64,000 nt of DNA from Neurospora tetraspora (taxonomy: Eukaryota > Ascomycota > Sordariomycetes > Sordariales > Sordariaceae). The notes beneath the pieces are model-generated. The model did no database searches and was not told the DNA's origin. It saw nothing but the letters and a program-made list of their open reading frames with translations. Position numbers and translations under genes: made by a program. Every line of letters begins with the position of its first letter. The stretch's first letter is position 1. This document shows positions 46,998 to 56,682 of this stretch, piece after piece. The DNA lies in the NCBI RefSeq assembly GCF_033439725.1, contig NW_026944390.1:2895032-2959031 (forward strand). Reading direction: 5' to 3'.

Positions 46998-48848
46998 TCA
47001 ATAGATCTTGGTGATGGAAAACCGTGGCCGCTGACTTTCCGACCCGCGCTTCGGGCTCAATGTCGCTGTTGTCTTTATTGTTGTCTTCCCCAGCGTCGTC
47101 CTGGTGTCAGTCCACGCTGTCCCCGTACCGACGCCTGCCCCCGAAGCTGTCGACGCATTCGAATCCTTTCTCCCCGCCACACCCCCTCTCAACACATCGC
47201 CCAACCTGACAAACTCCTTGCCTTCTATCGCATCCACCCATTGTTCAATTCTCTTGAGATAGAAGCCCTGCGCGCACTTGGCTACCGCGCCCAAAAAGTC
47301 AACCTTGAGCGCTACCTCTTCGACTTCGCCATCCCACCCGTGACCCATCAACTGGCTCATCCTGGCGCTGTACACCCTCCTCAGCTGCGTCTGCTCGTAT
47401 TCCATTAGATGTATCCAATACAGCTCCGTCTTTCCCTCGTTGTCCGGGACATCCTCTACTCCGTCGCCATCCTGTCCTTCCGAGGCCTGCTCGTCACTGA
47501 ACACGTCGGCATACCGGCTCCGGTGCGGCTCCTCTTCGCGCTCAACACCGCCTCGCAAAAACTCGGGGAATTGTGTGGATACCCACCGCGGCATGGTTGA
47601 CACGCACTCCCAGTCCACGACACCCGTGATCCGCCCGTTGTCGTCGACCAGGATGTTATCGAGCGATAGGGAGTCGCCGTGCCAAAGGACCGTACGCTCT
47701 GGTGGGTGCACAAGCTGTGGGAAGAGTTTGTGCAAGAGGCGGGTTAACTTGCGGGCAACACGAGTAACTCCTTCTGCTGACTCCCTTTTCTCGCGGTCTG
47801 TATCATCGCCCAGAAGTGGTTGAGCAAGAGTAGCGCTGTGCTCCTTTAAGATGACGTTCAAATATGACCGAAGCCAGTCGTGGCTTGATTGGAACGGCCC
47901 TCTCGACACCGGATAATGCCAACGCTCGCCCGTAAAGAACACCGGGGAGACCATGGGCCCCGGTTCCGGCATCATCAGGTCCACATAGTCGCTCTCTCCC
48001 CTGGAAGTAGCTCCCAGCGTGCCTATTCCCCTGAACCCGGATTCCGTCATATTTCCGCACCGCGACAGCTGCGCTTGAAACTCGGCCATTCTTCCAACCA
48101 ACCTCTCCTTCTGCCGCATGTTCATCTTCCTCCACCTCAAGTGTGCCGGCTTGCCTTCCAACAACTCCATCAATATCCACTCGAACCCAATCTCGTTATC
48201 ACTCGTATCGTCGTACGCCACCACGACGGGAACGGGAATGTCGGTCTTGCGCCGCACGAGCTGGAGCGTGGCAACCTCGCCTCGGGCCTTGTTGTGCGGG
48301 TCGACGGGGAGAATGACGCGCATGAGGTAGCGGCCGTGGACTGGGGAGTGGATGTGGTAGAGCTTGTTGTAGGTGCCGGAGGAGTGAAAGGTAACGACGC
48401 ATTGGGAGGGGGACGTTATCCCGAGGTGCCGGCGCACGACTTGGGCGATGGCGTCGATGTCGGGTTGCCGGGCCCAGCGGGGTTCGATGTCGAGGCCGGC
48501 GGAATCCCAAAAGAGACCGGAGCGGCTTGTGTCTCGGATTGACGTGGTGGTGGCGGCGGCGGCTGTCGGTGGGTTCATCTTGGATTCTCGTGTGTTTGAA
48601 GTTGTGGACGTCGAGACACTGGAGACGACGGACGACTTTGCGCTCCCTGTCCGCAGGGTTATGAATTGCGGCTGCACCATCTGTGGCGGCATCCTGCCGA
48701 ACTGATACCAGCCGTACCCGTAGTCGGCATCGGTGTATGTGGTGGTCGCGGTGCAGGTGTAGGTTCGGGCCTCACATCCTGAATGATGTTTTGTCGACGA
48801 GGACGGCAGAGCAAGACGACGAACTTGGTAGCGCATTCGCCCAGCCAT
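46998..48848 (-). CDS. Aminoglycoside-phosphotransferase-like (APH) kinase family protein
   Basis: Single-exon 616-aa protein with a protein-kinase-like APH fold. Residues about 1-130 are a low-complexity Ser/Thr-rich leader. The APH domain follows: nucleotide-binding part with YLMRVILP, ARGEVATLQLVRRKTDIPVP and WILMELLEGKPA, then catalytic loop LWHGDSLSLDNILVD near 405-420 and metal-binding GVVDWE. The C-terminal third has an acidic linker and a long helical segment, then a Ser/Thr-rich basic tail. In fungi this expanded family phosphorylates unknown small molecules or proteins; antibiotic resistance is not implied. The start is the first ATG; a downstream Met near residue 91 is a possible alternative if the leader is untranslated. 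Confidence 0.85.
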   Translation of the reverse strand: MAGRMRYQVRRLALPSSSTKHHSGCEARTYTCTATTTYTDADYGYGWYQFGRMPPQMVQPQFITLRTGSAKSSVVSSVSTSTTSNTRESKMNPPTAAAATTTSIRDTSRSGLFWDSAGLDIEPRWARQPDIDAIAQVVRRHLGITSPSQCVVTFHSSGTYNKLYHIHSPVHGRYLMRVILPVDPHNKARGEVATLQLVRRKTDIPVPVVVAYDDTSDNEIGFEWILMELLEGKPAHLRWRKMNMRQKERLVGRMAEFQAQLSRCGNMTESGFRGIGTLGATSRGESDYVDLMMPEPGPMVSPVFFTGERWHYPVSRGPFQSSHDWLRSYLNVILKEHSATLAQPLLGDDTDREKRESAEGVTRVARKLTRLLHKLFPQLVHPPERTVLWHGDSLSLDNILVDDNGRITGVVDWECVSTMPRWVSTQFPEFLRGGVEREEEPHRSRYADVFSDEQASEGQDGDGVEDVPDNEGKTELYWIHLMEYEQTQLRRVYSARMSQLMGHGWDGEVEEVALKVDFLGAVAKCAQGFYLKRIEQWVDAIEGKEFVRLGDVLRGGVAGRKDSNASTASGAGVGTGTAWTDTRTTLGKTTIKTTATLSPKRGSESQRPRFSITKIY

Positions 48849-49457
48849 GGCGCGGGGTATCTCGGAGCCTAAAATTCAGGAGGGTGGACGGGCGCTTTCG
48901 GGGGACAATGCAGCGAATGGCGATGGGTCACTGCAGAATCAGCGTGGGATTGGCGTATAAGAGGAGGAAGCTGATTGGTGGATTGGCGTTACTCTGCAGG
49001 TGAGGCCGTCGCCGTTGAAACTGGACTTCAACTCTGAATTGCCATGATCGTGATGATGTCCTTCAAGATCGTAGACTCATGAGAAAGACAATCGTCTTCA
49101 TATATCGCTTTTCCAGATACCAAGCTTCACCCTGACTCGGGAATGAAGGGGCTGGGGAAAATCCTTGGGCAGATCAATTGGCACATGAGGCGTGGAGCAT
49201 GTCCATCATTCGGCGCTCTCTCCGTCACCAAATGGGGCCTTGTCGATAGCTTCCTGCAAGTCAAGGACCTGCCAGCCTGCCACGTTGAGAACAGTGAGCG
49301 ATAAAGAGGGCAGTCAGGCCACTGGAGGTCTATAATGGGAAGTATTGACGGCATCGCAATGGGATAGGCAGAGAGACATCCAATGACAACATGGTCCATC
49401 AGGAATGTAAACAAGAAAGTAAACAAAGTTGTCGTCGATGTGTAAGACAACCATCCC
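48849..49457. other. Intergenic
   Basis: Promoter side of the APH gene. An open minus-strand frame overlaps here, without recognisable content. Confidence 0.45.
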
Positions 49458-49727
49458 ATGTCGTCAAGTCGAGTCGTGGAATCTAGGTTCGGCCCGCAAC
49501 GGCTGGGATGGGGGACCGAGACATGCGATGAATGTCTCACAACCTCCATTATTCCGGATGAACAGGAAGAGAACTTCATCTTGTCGACCTTCAATGACGT
49601 CAATCAATCACTGCGGAACGGGCTGTTAGCACGGGCGCATATGCAGCGCACTCTACAGCGGGGACCCTCTGTAAGTGCCCCTCCCAGGCCCCGCACGGGG
49701 AACAGCTCCGAGCACCTCTACGGCTGA
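49458..49727 (+). CDS. Candidate small gene or orphan exon
   Basis: 89 codons from ATG 49458 to TGA. The first 72 read like real protein (LGWGTETCDECLTTSIIPDE, then FNDVNQSLRNGLLARAHMQRT) and end at a canonical GTAAGT donor at 49674. The codons after that point look like intron. A matching acceptor exon was not found before the hydrolase start at 49800. It may be a remnant of a gene whose 3' part has been lost, or a 5' exon of the hydrolase transcript. Confidence 0.3.
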   Translation: MSSSRVVESRFGPQRLGWGTETCDECLTTSIIPDEQEENFILSTFNDVNQSLRNGLLARAHMQRTLQRGPSVSAPPRPRTGNSSEHLYG

Positions 49728-49799
49728 ATCTCTTCCCCTCTTGTGCAACTCGTCAACAAACCAACAACACTCGCAACTCCAACCATCGGACATCACAAC

Positions 49800-51041
49800 A
49801 TGTCCAATCATTTCGTTTTCAACTCGCCACCAGGCCCTCAATCACCCCGATCTCCCATGGCCTCTACATTCCACACCAACACCCAAACACTCCCCTCCAT
49901 CGGCCCGCGTATCCCCACCGTCGGCCCCCGTGCCCGCGACCTCCACTACTCCATCCGCGACTTCCTCTCCGCCCACCCACTCCTCGAGCTCGGTGGCCAA
50001 GAACACTTCACCGTCGAGCGACGCCGCCATCAAGAGGTATTTGGCATCCACGCCCTACCCAAGGACAGGATCCATCCGATTGACGACGTCGAGTTTACCG
50101 CCATCCGGGGGCCCCATGGGACGATCCCCATTCGCGTTCTCTACCCGAGTTCGGGGAAGGACAACAGAAACAAGGGAAGGGCTGGGGCGTTAATATACTT
50201 TCATGGAGGCGGGTACACAGTTGGCTCAGTGGATGAGTTTGAGAATGGACTGCGCTTGGTCGCGGAGGAGTCAGGGTGCCAGGTCTACGCGGTGGAGTAC
50301 AGACTGGCGCCGGAGTTCAAGTACCCGGTGCAATTGGATGAGTATTCGGCGGTGATCGACTGGGTGCAGGGTGAGGGAGGGAGGACGAGGGAGTGCATCC
50401 GGATAAAGTTTTGGGAGGAGGGGATTCAGCGGGCGGGAACATGACGGCGGCCATTTGTTTGAGGAGGATGGATGAAGGGCGAAAGCCGTTGGCTGGGCAG
50501 GTGTTGCTGTATCCGGAGGCGAGGCTGCCCTTTGATACGCCCGCGGCAACGGAGATCAATTCCAGTCTATACCTCGAATGCAACGGCATCTTTGGCTTTG
50601 CGAGTAACTACCTGCCGCGGTCTGAAGGTAAGCCGTCAGTCTCTTCTTCTGCCACCCATCTAACACATTGTGCTGCCAGACATCTCCCCTCACGACCGTT
50701 ACATCTCCCCCGGTATGCAATCCGTCGAAGACCTCCGTGGTCAACCACCCGCTGCCGTGTTCACCTCCGGCTACGACCCCCTACGAGACGTCGGCTGCGA
50801 ATACGCAAACAAGCTGTCACAGGCTGGAGTACAGACTCGCTGGCGTCACTACGACAACCTCACACATGGCTGGCTTCAGATGACGGCGTGGTCGGAAGCG
50901 GCAGAGCAGGCTGTCAAGGATGTTGCGCAGGAGGTCAAGAGGCTAGTTTTTGCGGCCAGTAATACACACACACCCAGGACGCCCCAGGGCCAGAGTCAGA
51001 CATGGAACAGTGGTGATATCAAGTTTGCGGGTTCGAGATGA
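49800..51041 (+). pseudogene. HSL-type alpha/beta hydrolase, frameshifted
   Basis: Esterase/lipase-like enzyme of the hormone-sensitive-lipase group. Frame A from ATG 49800 carries the oxyanion motif YFHGGGYTVGS and YRLAPEFKYPVQLDEY. The sequence then continues in frame B from about 50375: VHPDKVLGGGDSAGGNMTA with the catalytic Ser. A 52-nt intron (50628-50679, GTAAGC, CTAAC, GCCAG) leads to the exon 50680-51041 with the acid residue in SGYDPLRD and His in LTHGW. The A-to-B change lies in a G-rich run at about 50366-50385 and corresponds to one missing base. A 40-nt intron there would restore frame but lacks a branch site and would remove conserved HPDK. So this is either a broken gene or a sequence error; all catalytic residues are otherwise present. 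Confidence 0.75.
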
Positions 51042-51529
51042 TGGGACTGGGGAGCGTGCCATTCTATGCTTCCAGATCTTCTTGTTCCACCTCTCCGTTT
51101 TGCTTCACATGATAACGCTATCGCCCTGTATCTAGAGGCATCATCAGCGTAGCATTGGACCTGTTTAGTGCGCGGTACGGTTCTTGACAGGCGTACTCCA
51201 CGACAGCTGCTCCTCATCAAAAGCATCGACTTCCCATTGACCAATCGTTCTTGTAGTGTCATAGCGCGTTCAATCGGATCGGACCCGCGCGTCGTTCCAC
51301 GTCAGCTTCGAGTTTCATCCAGGCAACAACCGTCCTTGTCTATCATCGCGAGTACGACCACTCAGAAGTCGTTGTATCTTCAGGAGCTACTAAACAAACA
51401 CGCTTCCCCGCAATCCCCAACCTCTTCCACGTCAGATCTTAAAAGGCACCTCACCTCATCCTCTTCTCAACCTCAACCTTTACCTCTGCACACCTACACG
51501 GCCGAATCTCTTTGCTCACCAACGTCAAG
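51042..51529. other. Intergenic
   Basis: Promoter and pyrimidine/CA-rich leader of the AAA ATPase gene. Nothing else. Confidence 0.5.
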
Positions 51530-53051
51530 ATGGAAGCCAACATGGACCACCCTCATCCTCCTCCTCCCGGTCACGGCCACCCACCCCCTCCTCACCACTC
51601 GTCCGAAAAGACAACCGCCAAGTTCTTCAACCACGCCTCCGCCCGACGCATCGACACGCAATGCGTCATTGCCACCACCCTCAAACGACAGTACCCCAAC
51701 CTGGAACTAACCATCGCACCCATCTACTCCATCAACCTCCTCGCTTTCGCCGCCGCCGGCCACGCCACCGTCACCCCGCTCACCGAAGACCTCGGCTCCG
51801 ACAACAAATACCCCACCACCCTTTCCACCACCTCTTACATCCCTCCCGCCCGACGCATCGACAACTCCCCCGGCTTCCTGATCAAAGACATCATCTTCGC
51901 CAAGTACCTCTTCACCTGGCAATCCAAGGAATTCATCGTGTACATCGCCGACGGGCGCGACGGCGCATCGGCCTATCCCCAGGTAAAAAACAACTACATC
52001 CTTTCCCCCTCAACGCACCTCTCCGAGTCGCTGTTGCTGGCAGCCGGTAAATGGTCCGATTCGCTGCTGAACGAGATCTGGGTGTTTGACGGGGGGTGGT
52101 GGCAGAAGAGTCGGGAGCTGTGGGAGAGTATCCAGGGAGCGAGCTGGGAGAGTGTGATTCTTGACGAGGGCATGAAGGAGACGATTATTAGGGATCATTT
52201 GAATTTCTTTGGGAGCAGGGAGACGTATGGCAGACTCAAAGTGCCGTGGAAGAGGGGAGTCATTTATTGGGGACCGCCGGGGAATGGGAAGACGATTAGT
52301 ATCAAGGCGATGATGAAGACGTTGTTGGATCAGAAGGAGAGTGTGCCGAGTTTGTATGTGAGGAGTTTGGCTTCGGTAGGTGCTCCCTGTCCCGTTTGCT
52401 TTAAGGCGGAAGTGCTAACAGAAACAGTACGCCGGCCCTGAATACGCCCTGTCCGCAATCTTCCAAAAAGCGCGCCAATTCGCCCCCTGCTACCTCATCT
52501 TCGAAGACCTCGACTCTTTGGTCAGCGACGACGTGCGCTCCTACTTCCTCAACGAAGTTGACGGTCTCAAATCTAACGACGGCATCTTCATGATCGGGTC
52601 TACCAACCACCTGGAACGGCTGGACCCGGGCATCTCCAAGCGTCCTTCGCGGTTCGATCGCAAGTACCTCTTCCCCAACCCGGACCTCAAGCAGAGAGTC
52701 ATGTACTGCAAGTTCTGGCAGAATAAGCTGAGAGGGAGCGAGGGGATTGAGTTCCCGGATGTGTTGACCAAGAAGATTGCCGAGATTACCGGTGATTTCA
52801 GTTTTGCGTATATCCAGGAGGCGTTTGTGGCGAGTCTGTTGGCTATCGCCAGGGATTCGAAAGAGAAGGAGGAGGTCCTGGCTAGGAGTGGGATTGAGGA
52901 TGATTGGGAGAGGCTGACGCTGGAGGATTCGGATGGCAGTGATGATGGAGATGACGATGGGGATGATGAGGATCTCGAGAAGTATGTGCTTTGGGTGGAG
53001 ATTAAGAAGCAGGTTGCTATTCTGAGGGAGGGGATTGAGCATGAGGATTGA
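51530..53051 (+). CDS. AAA-type ATPase (fungal BCS1/AAA-core family)
   Basis: Predicted 489 aa, two exons 51530-52375 and 52428-53051 with a 52-nt intron (GTAGGT, CTAAC, ACAG). After a His/Pro-rich start and an N-terminal domain (about 35-220) comes one AAA module: Walker A GPPGNGKT near 249-256, Walker B CYLIFEDLDS near 300, sensor-1 Asn in IGSTNHLERLDPG, arginine-finger segment RPSRFDRKY. A very acidic stretch (DGSDDGDDDGDDEDLE) lies near the C-terminus. AAA proteins remodel protein complexes; related fungal proteins are annotated as BCS1-like or spastin-like, but there is no mitochondrial presequence here. All key motifs are intact. The client is unknown. Confidence 0.9.
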
Positions 53052-53168
53052 GGTGAAGAGGCTGGGACTCGCTGGGCTGCAGGGTACGGCGTTCTGGGAA
53101 GCAGGCATGGCTTCTGGTTAATTGCTGAAGATTAAGTACAGCTAAAGCATACCTCTATTGCTAAGTGA

Positions 53169-53608
53169 TCAAATGGACTTATCATCGTTGACCATATCCC
53201 CAGCAGGTGGGCCCCATTCATCAAGCAACCTCTGAAGCTCTTCGGAGTCCATCTCCGTGAATTCGACGTCGAGACCCAGAAGCGAATCGGCGAACTCATC
53301 AGCGTTGACTACCAACTCCGGAGCCGGAGGTGGCGTGAGAGTGTTAAAAAAGTCTGACGCTGATGGTGTTGTACCCGTTCCACTGCCACGCGCCCTCGGA
53401 TCTCCTTGGGAGGAAGCGGACTGTGGTCGTTGTTCTTGCACAGATGCTAATGACTGCCAGTAGAGGTATACATCAATTGTAGATTTGATATGATTTCAAC
53501 CAGCCGCGGCAGTAAGCGCTCTCGGTTCTGGAATTCCTGGTTAGGCAGGCCTTCAAGCTCCCTCCGGACAATAGGAGGCATTTCTCTCCGAATGAACCTG
53601 GCATAATC
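53169..53608 (-). pseudogene. C-terminal remnant of a larger fungal protein
   Basis: Two coding-like segments in different frames on the minus strand. From 53608, after an AG acceptor-like site: DYARFIRREMPPIVRRELEG, then LLPRLVEIISNLQL. From about 53478 in another frame: YLYWQSLASVQEQRPQSA, continuing to a TGA at 53169-53171 in an acidic tail (DSEELQRLLDEWGPPAGDM). The style resembles the C-terminal region of a fungal protein family that often carries zinc fingers further upstream, but that part is absent here. The frame change suggests a 1-nt indel near 53475. Intact upstream exons were not found. Confidence 0.4.
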
Positions 53609-53812
53609 CTCGAATCAACAAAGGTAACACAGAGCTTCATAATCAGTACCGCTGGCCATCAGGCAGACAACTCATTATCAGGCACGTGACAGTTGGAGAA
53701 CAAAGTGAAAAACAACATTAAAGGGTTCGGGAAGTCCATACATGACCCCAACTCTCTCCCCCAAAGAAACGACACCTCAGCTCTATGGTGTCCTGTAAAC
53801 GACAACCACATC

Positions 53813-54331
53813 TCACTGTGCGGCGCAGTTGAAAGATGCGGCCTTGTTATTCCAGTCTCCCAGGTTCAACATTCCGGGATAGCGCAGGCTGAGCTCGGCG
53901 CCGGTGCAGCTCCCGGACCTGGCGTCTCGTTAGACTTCTTTTGCCAGTACATTATCGAGTAAAAGTATACTCATTTTCTGGCGGGGAGGAAGCAAAAAGA
54001 AAAAGAAAACTTACGAGTACAGCGTGCACTAGGACTTCGGGTCGGGCCCGGCCGAAACGACCTTTCTAAAGAAACCGCTTTCGAAGTCATCTGTCAGAGG
54101 TTCGTTAGTTGAAGTCAGTGATCGATTGTCTACCTGTAGGGGGAATAGTAGGTTACGGGATGAATCGGGATGGGGGAATAGGAACTTACGACAATCGTTG
54201 TAGGGGAGCGAGTATTCTTGGCAGAGGCCGACAAAGTTCTCCTGGGTGCAGACGTAGAAGCTGGCTTGCGCGCTCCGTGTTAGGAGAAGGCCGAGGATGG
54301 AACTGGCTTTGGCTGTGAACTGGAGCTTCAT
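53813..54331 (-). pseudogene. Small secreted crystallin-fold-like protein with in-frame stop
   Basis: Three exons fit: 54331-54190 (signal peptide MKLQFTAKASSILGLLLTRS, then FYVCTQENFVGLCQEY), 54090-54015, and 53918-53813 (SGSCTGAELSLRYPGMLNLG ending CAAQ). Introns are 99 and 96 nt with GTAAGT donors. The model is 107 codons and stays in one frame, but codon TAG at 54029-54031 interrupts it between VVSAGPDPKS and CTLYS. The exons on both sides look coding and splice in phase. The pattern CTxENFxGxC...VVSAGPD resembles small secreted beta/gamma-crystallin-like fungal proteins. A CAG-to-TAG change is the type RIP or deamination makes. Alternatively, the true protein ends at this TAG and the rest is relic. 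Confidence 0.6.
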
Positions 54332-55101
54332 TGTGGTTTTGGAGTTTGGTTGAACGTTCGACGTTTGGGATGGTGGTGGTGTCTGGAGGTGATAATGGGG
54401 GAGGGGGAGGAGATGTTGAGTCAGGTATATATACCTATGCATACCTCTAGTTGTCTGGACCGTCATGGAAGATGGATATAAGGAGGCTCACCGTATTTCT
54501 CGCCGTGGGAATGACATGGTCGTGCTATATATGAGTCGTACAAGTATCGAGGCTCGTCTAGACCGTCAGTCTATGATGAAGCCATTCAAAGACCGTGTTC
54601 GTGTGTAATTGTAACATTTACTGGTACACATGTGTGATGTGACGTAATGTAGGACCTGTTATGTGAGATGCTCACTAGCGTTACCTAAGGTAGTGCAAAA
54701 CCCGGTCCTGTCTTATAGATCGAGTGTCGAGTCTATGTAAGGATCTTGGAGAGACCCTTGCTGGACGTCTATCAGAACTGGAACAAGTAGAGCATAGTAC
54801 AGGTCAAACAAAGGTACGAGTTTGTGTACCTTTCACCCGTCTCTTCAGCTTTAACTGCGCCTCGCATTGGACGTCGTGGATCATTGGCTTTCCAAAGCCG
54901 AGAGCAAAGAGTGGCGTGCATTAGCCCACATCGTGATCATGTTAGTCAACCAATGACGGGCGTGAAGCTCTGGAAAAGCCTGTCCGGGAAAGCACATGTA
55001 TTGAAGTGCCCATGACGAACTGAGGCGAATGCGAGACAAACGGGACACGCCCGCGGTGAAAGCGCTTTACAACATATGAATAAGGGAATAACTCACCAAA
55101 G
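54332..55101. other. Intergenic
   Basis: About 770 bp: promoter of the small secreted protein gene, then the 3' side of the glycosyltransferase gene. No gene seen. Confidence 0.45.
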
Positions 55102-56040
55102 TCAAACGGTCCCGTACCCTCCCGCTACATCTTTTGCTGGTAGCAGCTTCTGGTATTCGCATTGATGGGTCTTTCTTGCGTGCCACGATCGTGCCACCCA
55201 TAGAGTGAACATGGCAAAGAGCAACAAATACCCGAGAAGGGCTTCTGTCGAGCCAATGTATCCAAAGTTGTTGTCCTTAAATCCTCCATTCTGCCGCTTG
55301 AAGAAGACCTCTCGGTGTCCCATCTTGATGCGATAGACCCGGTCCACTTTTCTCGGTTTGGTGGGCAGCTGTGCATGATACTTCTTCCAGATGGCGCTCT
55401 CGAACTCTGGGCCGCCGCTGTGTGTGATGGTCAGATGCGGGGACAAGAAACGGTGTCCTCGAGAAGTGAGGGACTCGGTCATCATGATCCAGTAAGGATG
55501 ATGAGGCCTCGCCCCAGCGATGCCGTGGCCGCCGTTGAGTACCCACGCGGGGTAGTAGAGCAAGGGCTCAAGATCACGGGAGCAGCCGTAGTTGGGGTCA
55601 ATGTATATGCCGCCGTAGTGACGCATGAGGAAGTAGCGAAGAGCATTGACCCGCTGGACGGGGCATGAGTAGCTGTCGTAGGTCTCGAGCAACCATTCGT
55701 AGTGTGTCTCGATAAACTGGCGGGAGGAATTGACGGTCCATAGGCGGTACTCGAAGTCGGGGTTTGTTATTGTGCAGGTTTGGCGTACGTCCCAGTCGGC
55801 GGGAATGGTCTCGTTGATGAGGTCTTGCCAGTTGTGGTGGATTTGGTGGATGATCTTGGGGATGAACTGGTCTTTGCCTTCGCTTGGGGTGTTGAACGTA
55901 CTCGCAACATCGGCTTGCGTCAAGGACGGACTGGCAAAGTAATGGGCGATGTGGATCATGGCTCGAGTATTGGGTATGTTTAGAAGGATGACGGCTGACA
56001 GGGCGGCGAGGCCGAGAAACCTGACGGTTATGGCAGGCAT
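55102..56040 (-). CDS. Glycosyltransferase family 32-like membrane protein
   Basis: Single-exon 312-aa Golgi-type protein. The start is the ATG at 56040, just before a hydrophobic anchor (VRFLGLAALSAVILLNI). The GT32 signature is present: IPKIIHQIHHNW, then W-N-x-x-N-P-type segments (TNPDFEYRLWTV), YSCPVQRVNALRYFLMRHYG, and GGIYIDPNYGC, where GT32 enzymes normally have a DXD (for example IDLDxGC). Here the second Asp is Asn (D-P-N). FLSPHLTITHSGGPEFE and a C-terminal helix (ALLGYLLLFAMFTLWVA) follow, as in OCH1/SUR1-like mannosyltransferases. The altered metal-binding motif makes activity doubtful. Otherwise the frame is open and complete. Confidence 0.85.
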   Translation of the reverse strand: MPAITVRFLGLAALSAVILLNIPNTRAMIHIAHYFASPSLTQADVASTFNTPSEGKDQFIPKIIHQIHHNWQDLINETIPADWDVRQTCTITNPDFEYRLWTVNSSRQFIETHYEWLLETYDSYSCPVQRVNALRYFLMRHYGGIYIDPNYGCSRDLEPLLYYPAWVLNGGHGIAGARPHHPYWIMMTESLTSRGHRFLSPHLTITHSGGPEFESAIWKKYHAQLPTKPRKVDRVYRIKMGHREVFFKRQNGGFKDNNFGYIGSTEALLGYLLLFAMFTLWVARSWHARKTHQCEYQKLLPAKDVAGGYGTV

Positions 56041-56682
56041 GGTGGGCAAGAGCTTGTGTAAAGCGAGAGCCGATCCAGCGTGGTACTGGTGCTGGAAGAC
56101 ACGGGTCAGTATGGGGGTTCCAAACGCCGTCTCGACAAGGAATGGAAGAGCAGATGAAAACGGAAAAGGATTGAAGACGGAACCTGTGGCTCTTCGCTGA
56201 GCTATTGCAAAGCGGTCCGAGATCGAAGGTTGATCGTCGAGGCTTGCGAAGAGAATTTGCCGATGGAAAGAGATGACTAGATTCGAAGGGACGGGAAACA
56301 GCTCAATCAGTCTGTGGGCGAGAGAAAGTGGCAGTTTGCCGTGCCGAAGAAGACGGACCTTCGTTCATCCTTCCAGAATCAGACCATCCGCCGATGGCCG
56401 CATCTGAATGGGATATCCACGTGCGTGGTGTTTTGCTGCGCGAGCAGAGTGTCTTTCTCATCCGAGAATTACGTCGAGCGTCAAAGCTTCAGCCTTGCAT
56501 CGACCTTAAATCACGAGCGGGAGACCGTAGTAGGTTCAGATAGGTTTCGGTAGTCGGTGATGTTAAGGGAAAGATCAAAAGTCAAGATGAACTGCGGGGA
56601 GGAGTTCCCAAATTGCGGGGGTGGATCGTCCGGCCGCTAACAGCCCCGCCACGGACCGCTAGAAGACGCTAAACAATTAAGC
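56041..56682. other. Intergenic
   Basis: Promoter of the GT32 gene and the 3' side of the decayed oxidoreductase. Nothing else recognised. Confidence 0.45.

Noticed and set aside
49127-49603. 158-codon minus-strand ORF
   Set aside because: Overlaps a better plus-strand candidate at 49458 and shows no recognisable content.
51707-51922. Minus-strand ORF inside the AAA ATPase
   Set aside because: Shadow of the conserved ATPase exon.
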